Assembly: GCF_001507595.1 (NCBI RefSeq)
Contig: NZ_LQBQ01000001.1
Span: 496,001 to 560,000, forward strand
DNA: 64,000 nt
Direction: 5' to 3'
Origin: Ruegeria marisrubri
Lineage (GTDB): Bacteria; Pseudomonadota; Alphaproteobacteria; Rhodobacterales; Rhodobacteraceae
A program made the translations under genes and the position numbers. The notes beneath the pieces are model-generated. The model was not told where the DNA came from. It was given only the letters and a program-made list of their open reading frames with translations, and did not search any database. Of the stretch, positions 43,190 to 57,579 are shown piece by piece (positions within the stretch are counted from its first letter, which is position 1; each line of letters begins with the position of its first letter).

Positions 43190-45550
43190 ATGACTGACGG
43201 GCGAGGCGCGGGCACATCCTGCGGTTGCGATGCGGCAAAGGTCCACATGTTGTGGCGGGTTGCAGCAGTTTTTTCCTTCGTTTTTGCAACGGTATTTCTG
43301 GTTCTGCCCCTGCCGGCAGATGCTCAGACCTACACCTTCAATTCGGTGCGGGTTGAAGGAAACCAACGCATAGAAACCGCTACCATCGTGGCGCGTACGG
43401 GAATCGAGCGCGGCAAGCCGGTGTCGGCGGGGCAAGTAAATGACGCATACCAGCGACTGCTTGACAGTGGCGTTTTTGAAACAGTCGAGCTGACGCCGAA
43501 AGGCGATACCCTGGTCATTTCGGTGACCGAGTATCCGACGATCAACCGGATCAGTTTCGAGGGCAATCGCCGGGTCAAGGACGAGGTGTTGCAGGACGCC
43601 ATCGGCTCGCAGTCGCGCAAGGTGTTCACACCCGAGCAGGCCGAAAAGGACGCCAACACCGTCGCCGAGATCTACTCGGCTCAGGGCCGCGTCTCGGCCA
43701 CCGTCGTGCCGCGCATCATCCGCCGCAGCGACAACCGCGTCGATCTGGTGTTCGAGATTTCCGAAGGCACCACGATCGAGATCGAACGGGTGAGCTTTGT
43801 CGGAAACCGTGCCTACTCGGACCGCCGTCTGCGCCAGGTGCTGGCAACCAAGCAGGCCAACCTGCTGCGGACCTTCCTGCGCTCGGATACCTTCATTGCC
43901 GACCGGATCGAATTCGACAAACAGGTGCTGCGTGATTTCTACCTGTCCCGCGGCTATGTCGATTTCCGCGTCAACAGCGCGAATGTTGAATTCACCCGCG
44001 AGCGCGATGCTTTCTACCTAGTGATGAACGTGACCGAGGGTCAGCAGTTCTCATTCGGAAAGATCACGACTGTCAGCGAGATCCCCGGCGTTGACCCCGC
44101 CGCCTATCAAAAGGCGTTGAAGATCAAGCCGGGCGTCACCTACTCGCCGTCGCTGGTGGAAAACTCCATCGCGCGCATGGAGCGGCTGGGCCTCAAGCAG
44201 GGCGTTGATTTCCTGCGGGTCGAGCCGCGCATCAAGCGCAACAACCGCGACCTGACGCTGGACGTAGAATTCGCGCTGACCAAGGGGCCGCGCATCTTTG
44301 TCGAACGGATCGACATCGAGGGCAACACCACGACCCTCGATCGCGTGATCCGCCGTCAGTTCAACTCGGTCGAGGGTGACCCCTTCAACCCGCGTGAGAT
44401 CCGGCAAAGCGCCGAAAGGATCCGTGCGCTCGGGTTCTTCGCGACCGCAGACGTGGAAACCCGCGAAGGCTCGTCGCCAAGCCAAGTCATCATCGATGTC
44501 GATGTGGAAGAGCAGCCGACAGGCTCGCTCAGCCTCGGCGGTAGTTACTCGGTTTCGGATGGCTTCGGTGTCGCCATCGGCCTGCAGGAAACCAACTTCC
44601 TCGGTCGGGGACAGACTCTGGGCCTGACATTGTCGACGGCGCAGGACTCCGAGCAGTACGTTGTCAACTTTTCCGAGCCCTATCTTCTGGGCCGCAAGCT
44701 GCGCTTCGACCTCGGAACCGGACTGTCGACGCAGAACTCGAGCTTTGCGTCCTATGACGTCAAGCGCGTATTCTTCAATCCCGCTCTGACGTTCGATACC
44801 GGCGAGCTGTCCTCGGTTCAGTTCCGCTACAGCTGGCAGGACAGCGAGATGGAAGCCCGGGATGACGAAGTGAACGGGGCCGTCATCAGCTCCGAAATCG
44901 CGCAAGGCAAGCTGACCACGAGCCTGTTCGGAGTCAAGTATACCTATGACAGCCGTCTGGGTGGCCTGAATCCTAACTCCGGCATCCTGTTCTCGGTAGG
45001 TGTCGATGCCGCCGGTCTTGGCGGAGACAACGAGTTCATCAAGACCTCGGGCCGCGTCATTGCCCAGACCAAGGTGCTGAACGAAGAGGTGACTCTGCGG
45101 GCGACCCTGGAGGCGGGCGCCCTGTCCTGGAGTGGCAACAACTTCAGCCGGACGATTGACCGTTTCATCCTCGGGCCCAACACCTTCCGTGGTTTCGAAC
45201 CGGCCGGTATCGGCCCGCGCGACCTGTCGAACGGGCAGGATGATGCCATCGGCGGCAACTACTACTGGGTCACCCGCCTGGAAGCCGAATTCCCGCTGGG
45301 TCTGCCCGAAGAGCTGGGGCTGCGCGGCGGCGTTTTCTACGACGTCGGAAACCTGTGGGATCTGTCGGATGTAAACACTGCCGGTGCGAACGTCGTCGGT
45401 GCCGACGGCTCCGTGCGGCATGTGGTCGGCCTGTCCTTCCTGTGGACCACCGGGTTCGGACCGCTCCAGTTCAACTTCTCGAAGGCGCTCAAGAAAGAAG
45501 ATTTCGACAAGGAACAGAGTTTCGACCTGACCATTCAGGCCAGGTTCTGA
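43190..45550 (+). CDS. bamA: Outer membrane assembly protein BamA
   Basis: 786-residue Omp85 protein. Signal peptide followed by ADAQTYTF, then five POTRA repeats (about residues 45-430, e.g. INRISFEGNRRVKDEVL and RVSFVGNRAYSDRRLRQVL) and a 16-strand barrel ending in Phe (LTIQARF). Motifs LGRGQTLG and GPNTFRGFEPAGIGPRD (the VRGF-like loop) are visible. It inserts beta-barrel proteins into the outer membrane. Start uncertain between ATG 43190 and ATG 43247; neither has a strong ribosome site. skp follows 6 bp later. Confidence 0.94.
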   Translation: MTDGRGAGTSCGCDAAKVHMLWRVAAVFSFVFATVFLVLPLPADAQTYTFNSVRVEGNQRIETATIVARTGIERGKPVSAGQVNDAYQRLLDSGVFETVELTPKGDTLVISVTEYPTINRISFEGNRRVKDEVLQDAIGSQSRKVFTPEQAEKDANTVAEIYSAQGRVSATVVPRIIRRSDNRVDLVFEISEGTTIEIERVSFVGNRAYSDRRLRQVLATKQANLLRTFLRSDTFIADRIEFDKQVLRDFYLSRGYVDFRVNSANVEFTRERDAFYLVMNVTEGQQFSFGKITTVSEIPGVDPAAYQKALKIKPGVTYSPSLVENSIARMERLGLKQGVDFLRVEPRIKRNNRDLTLDVEFALTKGPRIFVERIDIEGNTTTLDRVIRRQFNSVEGDPFNPREIRQSAERIRALGFFATADVETREGSSPSQVIIDVDVEEQPTGSLSLGGSYSVSDGFGVAIGLQETNFLGRGQTLGLTLSTAQDSEQYVVNFSEPYLLGRKLRFDLGTGLSTQNSSFASYDVKRVFFNPALTFDTGELSSVQFRYSWQDSEMEARDDEVNGAVISSEIAQGKLTTSLFGVKYTYDSRLGGLNPNSGILFSVGVDAAGLGGDNEFIKTSGRVIAQTKVLNEEVTLRATLEAGALSWSGNNFSRTIDRFILGPNTFRGFEPAGIGPRDLSNGQDDAIGGNYYWVTRLEAEFPLGLPEELGLRGGVFYDVGNLWDLSDVNTAGANVVGADGSVRHVVGLSFLWTTGFGPLQFNFSKALKKEDFDKEQSFDLTIQARF

Positions 45551-45556
45551 CGCCTG

Positions 45557-46144
45557 ATGGACATAGGTCTGCTGAAATTTTTGCGACAGGGCCCCTTGCG
45601 GGCCCTGTGCGTCTTTCTGGCTCTGATGGGGCCCGTGGCGGGGCATGCGCAGCAGCTTGGTTTGCCCGAGGCACCGATCCTGACGATCTCAAGCGATCGC
45701 CTTTTTTCTGAATCGGCTTTCGGGCAGCGGGTCATCCGGGAAATCGAAGCCGAAGGAGCGGCGCTTGCTGCCGAAAACGAACGTATCGTCGCGGAACTGA
45801 GCCGGGAAGAGAAGGAACTGACGCAAAAGCGCGCCGAGATGGATCCTGACGCTTTCCGCGAATTGGCCGATGCCTTCGATCGCAAGGTGCAAAGCCACCG
45901 GGACGGCCAGCGCGCCAAGCTGGAGGCTCTTGGCGCGCGAGGCGAAGAGGCTCGCGGAACGTTTCTGCAACTGGCCCGCCCGATTCTCGTCGCGCTGCTA
46001 CACGACTCGGGCGCTGGTGTCATTCTCGAACGGTCGAGCGTATTTCTCAGTTCCGATGCCACCGATATCACCGATATCGCAATCGCCCGCATAGATGCGG
46101 CGATTGGCGACGGCAGGGATCTGGAAAAGCCCAAGGGTAAATAG
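45557..46144 (+). CDS. skp: OmpH/Skp-family periplasmic chaperone
   Basis: 195 residues: N-terminal signal peptide ending AGHAQQ, a core strand (PILTISSDRLFSESAFGQ) and two long helical arms rich in Ala, Glu, Arg (about residues 60-140), the Skp jellyfish pattern. It escorts outer-membrane proteins to BamA, encoded immediately upstream. The family is poorly conserved, so length and context weigh heavily. fabZ starts 72 bp later; lpxD, usual here in many Proteobacteria, is absent. Confidence 0.86.
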   Translation: MDIGLLKFLRQGPLRALCVFLALMGPVAGHAQQLGLPEAPILTISSDRLFSESAFGQRVIREIEAEGAALAAENERIVAELSREEKELTQKRAEMDPDAFRELADAFDRKVQSHRDGQRAKLEALGARGEEARGTFLQLARPILVALLHDSGAGVILERSSVFLSSDATDITDIAIARIDAAIGDGRDLEKPKGK

Positions 46145-46216
46145 GCACGCTTGCTCTTGGAGAGCGGGATTGCTAACCACGCACGAAACACCAGTCCAGA
46201 ACAGGAAAACTGCACG

Positions 46217-46690
46217 ATGACCACGGAAACCAAGAGTGCCGACATTCAGCTGATTCAGCGGATCCTGCCGCACCGCTACCCGTTTCTGCTGGTCGACAAG
46301 GTCGTCGACATCAACGGCTACAAATCCGCTGTCGGAATCAAGAACGTCACGATGAACGAGCCGCACTTCCAGGGGCATTTTCCGGGAACGCCGATCATGC
46401 CCGGCGTCACAATCGTCGAAGCGATGGCGCAGACCGCCGGCGTGATGCTGGGTGTCGGATTCGACGTGGTCGATACCGAGCTGCTGATCTATTTCATGTC
46501 CATCGACAAGTGCAAGTTCCGCCGCAAGGTGGTGCCCGGAGATGTCATGAAAATGCATGTGACCACCGTGCGCGGCAAGCCGGGCGGCAAGCTGTTCAAG
46601 TTCAGCGGCGTCGCCTCGGTCGATGGAGAGGTTGCCGCCGAAGCCGAGTTCTCGGCCTATGTGGACTGGACCATGGAAAAAACCGCATGA
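46217..46690 (+). CDS. fabZ: 3-hydroxyacyl-ACP dehydratase FabZ
   Basis: 157-residue hot-dog enzyme of fatty-acid synthesis. The catalytic His is in [14 protein letters not shown] and the Glu in [21 protein letters not shown] opens the domain. Start ATG 46217, AGGAAAA upstream; the frame is open to 46151 but those residues are atypical. Its stop overlaps the lpxA ATG (ATGA). It competes with lpxA for hydroxyacyl-ACP, so coupling of the two is meaningful. Confidence 0.95.
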   Translation: MTTETKSADIQLIQRILPHRYPFLLVDKVVDINGYKSAVGIKNVTMNEPHFQGHFPGTPIMPGVTIVEAMAQTAGVMLGVGFDVVDTELLIYFMSIDKCKFRRKVVPGDVMKMHVTTVRGKPGGKLFKFSGVASVDGEVAAEAEFSAYVDWTMEKTA

Positions 46691-47472
46691 GCCAGATTCA
46701 TCCCAGCGCAATCATCGAAGACGGCGCCGAGATCGGACAGGATTGCGTTATCGGTCCGTTCTGCTTTGTCGGAGCCCAAGTGAAGCTGGGCGACCGGGTC
46801 GAGTTGAAATCGCATGTGGTGGTCACCGGCGATACGACCATCGGTGACGACAGCGTGATCTTCAATTTCGCGGTGATCGGAGAGATTCCGCAGGACCTGA
46901 AGTTCAAGGGTGAAAACACCCGTCTGGAAATCGGCAAGCGCAACCGCATTCGCGAGCATGTGACGGTCAATGCCGGCACCGAGGGTGGCGGCGGTGTCAC
47001 TCGGATCGGCGATGACTGCCTGTTGATGGCCGGGGCGCATGTGGCCCATGACGTGCAGATCGGCAACCGGGTGATCATGGTGAACCATTCAGGCGCCGCA
47101 GGTCACTGCATCATCGAGGATGACGTTATCGTCGGCGGCCTCTCTGGTCTGCACCAGTGGGTGCGTGTCGGGCGCGGGGCCATCATAGGGGCGCTGACCA
47201 TGGTGCCCAGCGATGTGATTCCCTATGGGCTGGTGCAGGCACCGCGCGGCAAGCTGGATGGTCTGAACCTGGTCGGCCTCAAGCGCCGTGGCGTTCCTCG
47301 GGCGGACATCTCGGCATTGCGGGCCGCGTTCCGCGAACTGTCCGAAGGTGACGGCACCTTCATGGAGCGCGCCAAGCGCCTGGGCGAGGGAGCCGACAGC
47401 GAATACGTCCAGCGGATCGTCGATTTCGTTACGGGCGAGAGCGACCGGTCCTTCCTGACGCCGGGGAAGTAG
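46687..47472 (+). CDS. lpxA: UDP-N-acetylglucosamine acyltransferase
   Basis: 261-residue left-handed beta-helix enzyme, first step of lipid A. Hexapeptide repeats run from residue 5 to about 190; the catalytic His is probably in [13 protein letters not shown], with [12 protein letters not shown] and [13 protein letters not shown] also conserved. Start ATG 46687 overlaps fabZ by 4 bp. The longer frame from 46510 is inside fabZ. Confidence 0.96.
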   Translation: MSQIHPSAIIEDGAEIGQDCVIGPFCFVGAQVKLGDRVELKSHVVVTGDTTIGDDSVIFNFAVIGEIPQDLKFKGENTRLEIGKRNRIREHVTVNAGTEGGGGVTRIGDDCLLMAGAHVAHDVQIGNRVIMVNHSGAAGHCIIEDDVIVGGLSGLHQWVRVGRGAIIGALTMVPSDVIPYGLVQAPRGKLDGLNLVGLKRRGVPRADISALRAAFRELSEGDGTFMERAKRLGEGADSEYVQRIVDFVTGESDRSFLTPGK

Positions 47473-47476
47473 CACG

Positions 47477-48271
47477 ATGCTGGCCCTGATCGCCGGAACC
47501 GGCGCATTGCCGGACGAGTTGGTGGCCCGGTTGCCCGAGCGCCCTTTGATCTGTGCGATGGAAGGGTTCGAGCCGGATCGCCTGACGGTGGACCGACACT
47601 TTCGTCTGGAAAAACTGGGCAGCTTCATCGCTGATTTGAAAGCGCGGGGCGTGACCGAGGTTTGCATGGCGGGCGCGGTGCGCCGTCCGGTCATCGACCC
47701 CAAACAGATCGACGCGGAAACCGCGCCCTTGGTGCCGATCCTGCAAAAGGCCGTCATGTCGGGCGATGACGGCGCTTTGCGGGCCGCCATCGGGATTTTC
47801 GAAAACGCCGGCCTGACGGTTCGGGCGGCGCATGAACTGGCCCCCGACATATTACCTCCGCTTGGTTGCCTGACCGAGGCGCAGCCTTCCGAGCAGGATC
47901 TTGAGGACGCGCATCGCGGCGCGGGCATCCTGCGCGCGATGAGTGCGGCCGATGTGGGGCAGGCCTGTGTGGTTCTGCGCGGGCAGGCTCTGGCGATCGA
48001 AGGTGTGTTCGGAACCGCCTGGATGCTGGAGACGCTGACACAGCGACCGGACGCAGGCGGCGGAGTGCTGTTCAAGGCGCCTAAACCCGATCAGGATCGT
48101 CGCGTGGATCTGCCCACCATAGGGCCTGACACGGTGACCGGAGCGGTGGCGGCCGGTCTGTCCGGTATCGTCATCGAAAAGGGTGGTGTCATCGTGCTGG
48201 ACCGCGAACGGGTAATTGACGAGTGCGACCGCCTCGGCCTGTTCCTGCTGGTGCGGGAGCGCGCGGCCTGA
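47477..48271 (+). CDS. lpxI: UDP-2,3-diacylglucosamine pyrophosphatase LpxI
   Basis: 264-residue alphaproteobacterial replacement for LpxH, giving lipid X from UDP-2,3-diacylglucosamine. It begins MLALIAGTGALP; the C-terminal domain has GAVRRP and KAPKPDQDRRVDLPTIGPDT, the latter typical of LpxI with its conserved Asp residues. It sits 4 bp after lpxA and its stop shares a base with the lpxB start (TGATG). Confidence 0.94.
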   Translation: MLALIAGTGALPDELVARLPERPLICAMEGFEPDRLTVDRHFRLEKLGSFIADLKARGVTEVCMAGAVRRPVIDPKQIDAETAPLVPILQKAVMSGDDGALRAAIGIFENAGLTVRAAHELAPDILPPLGCLTEAQPSEQDLEDAHRGAGILRAMSAADVGQACVVLRGQALAIEGVFGTAWMLETLTQRPDAGGGVLFKAPKPDQDRRVDLPTIGPDTVTGAVAAGLSGIVIEKGGVIVLDRERVIDECDRLGLFLLVRERAA

Positions 48272-49434
48272 TGCGGGTGTTCCTGGTCGCCGGCGAACCA
48301 TCGGGAGACCGGCTGGGCGGGGCACTGATGGAAGGGCTGAAAACGCTGGTTCCCGATGTCGAGTTCGATGGCGTCGGTGGCCCGCTGATGCAGGCACAGG
48401 GGCTGGACAGCCGCTTTCCGATGTCCGAACTCAGCGTCATGGGGCTGGTCGAGGTCCTGCCCAAGTTCTTTCACCTCAAGCGCCGCATCGCCGAGACGGC
48501 CCAGGCCGTTCTTGATACGCAGCCCGACGTCTTGATCACCATCGACAGCCCCGATTTCGGGCTGCGCGTGGCCAAGCTGGTCAAGGCGCAAGGCACGATC
48601 CGCACGGTGCACTACGTGGCGCCCAGCGTCTGGGCCTGGCGACCGGGGCGGGCGGACAAGATGGCCAAGGTCATCGACCATGTTCTGGCCCTGCTGCCGT
48701 TCGAGCCGCCCTACATGGAACGCGCCGGTATGGAGTGCGATTTCGTCGGCCACCCGGTGACGACCGAACCGGTCGCGACCGAAGAGGAAAAGGCCCGTTT
48801 CCGAGCGGAACATGGCCTTGGAGACGCTCCGATCCTTTTGGCCTTGCCCGGTTCCCGAAGGGGAGAGGTCGAGCGTCTCGCGCCGGTTTTCGGCGAGGCA
48901 TTGAACTTGCACCTTGCTCGGAACCCCGAGATGCGGGTCGTGGTTCCGGCCGTTGCGCATATCGCGGATCAAGTGGCACAGCATGTGAGCGCGTGGCCAG
49001 GTGATCCCGTCGTCGTCGATCCGCGCGGTATGGAACCGCCTCTGGCTGCCACGCAAAAGCGAGCCGCATTCGGCGCGGCCGATCTGGCGCTGGCCGCCTC
49101 GGGAACCGTATCGCTGGAACTCGCGGCGCAGGCCACGCCCATGGTGATCGCCTACAAGCTGAACTGGCTGACCCAGAAGATGGCGGAACGGCTGGTCAAA
49201 CTGGATACTGTGACGCTGGTCAATCTGGTCAGTGAAACACGCGCGGTTCCAGAGTGTCTTGGGCCGGACTGCCTACCGGAAAAGATCGCGGCACGGCTGG
49301 CCGAGGTTCAGGCGGACCCGCAGGCTCAGGCCGAGGCCATGCGCGTCACCATGGAGCGGCTGGGGCGCGGAGGAGAGGCGCCGGGTCTGCGCGCCGCACG
49401 CGCCGTGTTGTCAAGGATGGAAGCCTCCGCCTGA
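48271..49434 (+). CDS. lpxB: Lipid-A-disaccharide synthase
   Basis: 387-residue GT19 glycosyltransferase joining lipid X and UDP-diacylglucosamine. VAGEPSGDRLGG is the N-terminal signature; HYVAPSVWAWRPGRA and LPGSRRGEVERLAP are the substrate and nucleotide regions; ASGTVSLELAAQATPMV the C-terminal one. Start ATG 48271, coupled to lpxI. It closes the cluster; mnmA converges. Confidence 0.95.
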   Translation: MRVFLVAGEPSGDRLGGALMEGLKTLVPDVEFDGVGGPLMQAQGLDSRFPMSELSVMGLVEVLPKFFHLKRRIAETAQAVLDTQPDVLITIDSPDFGLRVAKLVKAQGTIRTVHYVAPSVWAWRPGRADKMAKVIDHVLALLPFEPPYMERAGMECDFVGHPVTTEPVATEEEKARFRAEHGLGDAPILLALPGSRRGEVERLAPVFGEALNLHLARNPEMRVVVPAVAHIADQVAQHVSAWPGDPVVVDPRGMEPPLAATQKRAAFGAADLALAASGTVSLELAAQATPMVIAYKLNWLTQKMAERLVKLDTVTLVNLVSETRAVPECLGPDCLPEKIAARLAEVQADPQAQAEAMRVTMERLGRGGEAPGLRAARAVLSRMEASA

Positions 49435-49466
49435 TTTCTGGCCGTGTGGGACGGGGAAAGACGGGT

Positions 49467-50612
49467 CTATTCGCCTTTCCAGATCCACCCGCCGCCAAAG
49501 ATGCGGCTGCCACCGGTTTCGTAGAACACGCAGGCCTGCCCGGGTGAGACGCCCTCCTCAGGCGTCAGCAGTTCGACCTCGGCGGTGGTGTCCGACAGGG
49601 GGCGAATGATCGCCTCGCGCGGGGGGCGGGTCGAACGGACCTTGACCGAGACATGCCACTCCTTCTGCGAGGTGAAGGGCGCATCGCCCAGCCAGTTGAT
49701 CTCGCGCACTGGGATGGTGCGGGTGGCCAGCATCTCTTTGGGGCCGACGACGACCTGCTTGCGGTCCACGTCCAGCTTGACGACATAGAGCGGCTCGCTG
49801 AGCCCGCCGATGCCAAGGCCGCGCCTCTGGCCGATCGTGTAGTGGATCACGCCGTTGTGCTGGCCCAGAACGCGGCCATCGGTGTGAACGATCTCGCCGG
49901 GTTCGACCGCGCCGGGGCGCAGTTTCTCGATCACGCTGGCATAGTTGCCGTTGGGCACGAAACAGATGTCCTGGCTGTCGGGCTTGTCGGCCACGCTCAG
50001 CCCGTATTGCGCGGCCATCTGGCGGGTCGCGTCCTTGGACGGCAGGTGGCCCAGCGGGAAGCGCAGGAACTCCAGCTGCTCGGGCGTGGTCGAGAACAGG
50101 AAATAGGACTGGTCGCGGTTTGCATCCTCGGCGCAGTGCAACTCGGGGCCATTGGGGCCCATCTTGCGCTGGATGTAGTGGCCGGTCGCCATACAGTCAG
50201 CCTCGAGATCCTTTGCCGTTTCCAGCAGATCCTTGAACTTGACGCGCTCGTTGCAGCGGATGCAGGGAACAGGCGTAGCGCCCGCGAGGTAGCTGTCGGC
50301 GAACTCGTCGATCACCGCATCCTTGAAGATGTTTTCATAGTCCAAAACGTAGTGGGGAAACCCACGCTCCTCGGCCACGCGGCGGGCGTCGTGGATGTCG
50401 ATCCCGGCGCAGCAGGCGCCTTTTTTGGCCAGCGCCGCCCCGTGGTCGTAGAGCTGCAGCGTGACACCCACCACGTCATAGCCCTGATCGGCCAGGTAGG
50501 CCGCCACGACCGAGCTGTCCACGCCACCAGACATGGCAACGACCACCCGTGTTTCCGACGGGGGTTTGGCAAAGCCAAGCGAGTTCACTGGGGTCTCGGT
50601 ATCGAGGGCCAT
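49467..50612 (-). CDS. mnmA: tRNA-uridine 2-sulfurtransferase MnmA
   Basis: 381-residue enzyme making 2-thiouridine at position 34 of Lys, Glu and Gln tRNAs. P-loop [13 protein letters not shown], first catalytic Cys in [14 protein letters not shown] and second in [13 protein letters not shown]. It uses sulfur relayed by Tus-type proteins. ATG 50612 is chosen; the gene converges on lpxB with only 32 bp between them and is divergent from sciP. Confidence 0.96.
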   Translation of the reverse strand: MALDTETPVNSLGFAKPPSETRVVVAMSGGVDSSVVAAYLADQGYDVVGVTLQLYDHGAALAKKGACCAGIDIHDARRVAEERGFPHYVLDYENIFKDAVIDEFADSYLAGATPVPCIRCNERVKFKDLLETAKDLEADCMATGHYIQRKMGPNGPELHCAEDANRDQSYFLFSTTPEQLEFLRFPLGHLPSKDATRQMAAQYGLSVADKPDSQDICFVPNGNYASVIEKLRPGAVEPGEIVHTDGRVLGQHNGVIHYTIGQRRGLGIGGLSEPLYVVKLDVDRKQVVVGPKEMLATRTIPVREINWLGDAPFTSQKEWHVSVKVRSTRPPREAIIRPLSDTTAEVELLTPEEGVSPGQACVFYETGGSRIFGGGWIWKGE

Positions 50613-50742
50613 TTGCGTGGATCCTGTCCGGGTTAAGGAAGACCGGCAGAATATAGGAAAATCCTAGACACTCTCAAGGGGCGGTTTCACGCGGCATTAA
50701 GCACCGGCGGTCAGCGTAGCGGCACCAAGAAAGGAGCTGACA

Positions 50743-51036
50743 ATGTTTTTGCACAAGGTGAATGGCCCCCGGTCGATCACCCTGCCGGATGGATCAATCC
50801 TGTCGCGGGCGGATCTGCCGCCTGAGGATACCAGACGATGGGTCGCGTCCCGAAAGGCAATTGTCGTGAAAGCCGTGGTTCACGGACTGCTTTCCGCGTC
50901 CGAGGCAAAGCAGAGATACGGGTTGAGCGATGAGGAATTCAATTCCTGGGTTGCCGCAATGGCCGATCACGGAATTGACGCCCTGAAGGTGACTTCGATG
51001 AAAAAATATCGACAACCAAGGGTTGATAAGGAATAA
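50743..51036 (+). CDS. sciP: DUF1153 protein SciP, CtrA antagonist
   Basis: 97-residue helix-turn-helix protein. KVNGPRSITLPDGSILSRADLP and WVASRKAIVVKAVVHGLLS then LSDEEFNSWVAAMADHGI are the DUF1153 pattern. In Caulobacter SciP binds CtrA and blocks its activation of target genes. Here it is directly upstream of ctrA (84 bp), unlike in Caulobacter. AAAGGAG precedes ATG 50743. Confidence 0.92.
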   Translation: MFLHKVNGPRSITLPDGSILSRADLPPEDTRRWVASRKAIVVKAVVHGLLSASEAKQRYGLSDEEFNSWVAAMADHGIDALKVTSMKKYRQPRVDKE

Positions 51037-51120
51037 CGGAACTATCGGTAACGTCAGATTAACCAATCATGGTCAAGGCTCGATACGAAACCGGAACATT
51101 GAGCGAGATGGAGAGATTTG

Positions 51121-56173
<5,053 letters not shown>

Positions 56174-56201
56174 GCGATCGGATCACAAAAAGTTCGCAAA
56201 T

Positions 56202-56216
56202 GTTCTCAAAAAGTTC
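56202..56216 (+). promoter_or_regulatory. LexA (SOS) box
   Basis: GTTC at 56202-56205, seven bases, GTTC at 56213-56216: a perfect match to the GTTC-N7-GTTC operator known for Rhodobacter LexA. A further GTTC at 56192 is spaced by six. It lies 29 bp past recG and 71 bp before the 40-residue ORF. Confidence 0.75.
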
Positions 56217-56286
56217 TTTACAGACTCGGTCAGAAGTGAGAACAAAAGGTCAACAAAAGCTTAATTTGATGACCGGAGGTGAGACC

Positions 56287-56409
56287 ATGCTGACCCAGAT
56301 CAAGACCGCGTTGATCCGTTCCCAGAGCACTCTGTTGCAGGACGCCGTCGGGGTGGTGTCGCTCGTGGTCATGCTGATGGTTGCCCTGCACCTGCCGGGA
56401 AGTTTCTGA
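56287..56409 (+). CDS. Small single-pass membrane protein, 40 residues, behind a LexA box
   Basis: Begins MLTQIKTALIRSQSTLLQDA, an amphipathic cytoplasmic segment, then one hydrophobic helix VGVVSLVVMLMVALHLPGSF. The ribosome site is unusually strong (GGAGGTGAG at 56275-56283). The LexA box 71 bp upstream predicts induction by DNA damage. In Caulobacter the SOS-induced division inhibitors SidA and DidA are small single-pass membrane proteins; this gene has that design but no visible sequence similarity I can claim. A terminator follows at 56558. Confidence 0.75.
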   Translation: MLTQIKTALIRSQSTLLQDAVGVVSLVVMLMVALHLPGSF

Positions 56410-56557
56410 CCTCATCTGCCTGCGATCTCGCGCCGGTCTGCCAGCATCGCCTGTCCCTATCTGATGCAAGGGTGACCTGCCCATCCCAAGACCCTTGAGG
56501 GGCCCTGCCTCGGCCCCGCCTGGCTGTTCCGAACCCTCGCGAGAACCGCACAACCTG

Positions 56558-56595
56558 CCGCCGCCCTCTCTGCCCGGGAGAGGCGGCGGTTTTTT
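56558..56595 (+). terminator. Intrinsic terminator after the small SOS-type gene
   Basis: CCGCCGCCCTCTC (56558-56570) with GAGAGGCGGCGG (56578-56589), one bulged C, then six T. The 150 bp between the small gene and this hairpin is GC-rich and can form another stem (GGGGCC/GGCCCC, 56499-56517), so the transcript has a structured 3' region. Confidence 0.8.
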
Positions 56596-56639
56596 GTCGG
56601 GGGCGCCGAAGCTCTAACTCGGCAAATGGGAGTGGTGGA

Positions 56640-57092
56640 TCAGGCGCAGTTGGCCTGTTCTGCCTGTTCCATCGCCTCGGCGGTCGCTTCGAGGGCCAGC
56701 AGGATCGAGGCATGGCGGTTCTTGTACTCGCGGGCCGGCATCAGCACCTCGAGCCCGTCGAATGGCGCGTCGGGTGCGGGGCCGTTCTCTTTCAGCATTG
56801 CCTTGAGCTGATCGCGCGCCTTTTCCACCTGTTCGCGCGTGGCACCGATCACGGCGGCCCCCACCACAGCGGCTGACGCCTGACCAAGCGCGCAGGCTTT
56901 GACGTCCTGCCCGAACTCGGAGATTCGGCCATCTTTCACTTTGACATCGACCGTTACTGTCGAGCCGCACAGCGGCGAACGCTTTTTGACCGTCGCATCC
57001 GGGTTTTCCAACCGCTCGAGGTGCGGAATGTCGGCCGCAAGCGCCAGTATGCGGCTGGAATAGAGCTTGATCAGGTCAGTCTCGCCGGACAT
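56640..57092 (-). CDS. IscU/NifU-like iron-sulfur scaffold protein
   Basis: 150 residues with the scaffold cysteines of the IscU/SufU family: first in KRSPLCGSTVTVDVKV, second in KACALGQASAAV; the third is near the C-terminus (EQANCA), unlike the usual internal position, so cluster binding may differ. Start ATG 57092; the frame is open to 57341, antisense to hisI. It is divergent from hisI (67 bp). Confidence 0.82.
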   Translation of the reverse strand: MSGETDLIKLYSSRILALAADIPHLERLENPDATVKKRSPLCGSTVTVDVKVKDGRISEFGQDVKACALGQASAAVVGAAVIGATREQVEKARDQLKAMLKENGPAPDAPFDGLEVLMPAREYKNRHASILLALEATAEAMEQAEQANCA

Positions 57093-57159
57093 GGCTTCCC
57101 CTCGTTGGCTGTTCCCCATACATAGTGACCGTGTTCCGGGATGCAAAAGGTTTTTGCCC

Positions 57160-57519
57160 ATGAAGTTCGACCCATCGACCTTGAAATTCAACGAGGCCGG
57201 CCTGATCCCGGCGATTGCCCAGGACGAGCGTTCGGGCGAGGTGCTGATGATGGCGTGGATGACCGCCGAAGCCGTCGAGAAAACGCTGTCATCGGGGCGG
57301 GTCACGTATTGGTCGCGCTCGCGGCAGTCTTTCTGGGTCAAGGGCGAAAGCTCTGGCCATGTGCAGGAACTGGTGGATTTCCGGGTGGACTGCGACCGGG
57401 ATTGCCTGCTGGTGGTGGTGCGTCAGACTGGGCCGGCCTGTCACACCAACCGGCGGAGCTGTTTTTACACCGCGGTGCGAGATGGCCGTGAGGTCGAATT
57501 GATGGCGCCAGAAGAATGA
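57160..57519 (+). CDS. hisI: Phosphoribosyl-AMP cyclohydrolase
   Basis: 119-residue HisI, third step of histidine synthesis. Conserved metal ligands are seen in VDFRVDCDRDCLLVVV and GPACHTNRRSCFY; MMAWMTAEAVEKTL and YWSRSRQSFWVKGESSGH are typical. It is the monofunctional form, without HisE. Start ATG 57160. Element copy E begins one base after the stop. Confidence 0.95.
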   Translation: MKFDPSTLKFNEAGLIPAIAQDERSGEVLMMAWMTAEAVEKTLSSGRVTYWSRSRQSFWVKGESSGHVQELVDFRVDCDRDCLLVVVRQTGPACHTNRRSCFYTAVRDGREVELMAPEE

Positions 57520-57572
57520 ATGGCCCGTTCCGGGCCATGCCTTCGACGAGAGTATTTTTGAAAAGATGAAGG
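57520..57572 (+). repeat. Post-stop hairpin-plus-tail element, copy E (after hisI)
   Basis: Perfect 8-bp stem ATGGCCCG (57520-57527), loop TTC, CGGGCCAT (57531-57538) right after the hisI stop. Tail: GCCTTCGACGAGAGTATTTT (57539-57558), then TGAAAAGATGAAG toward 57572. The tail keeps GAGTATTTTT and GAAAAGATGAAG although the first half has diverged. Confidence 0.7.
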
Positions 57573-57579
57573 TTTTAGG

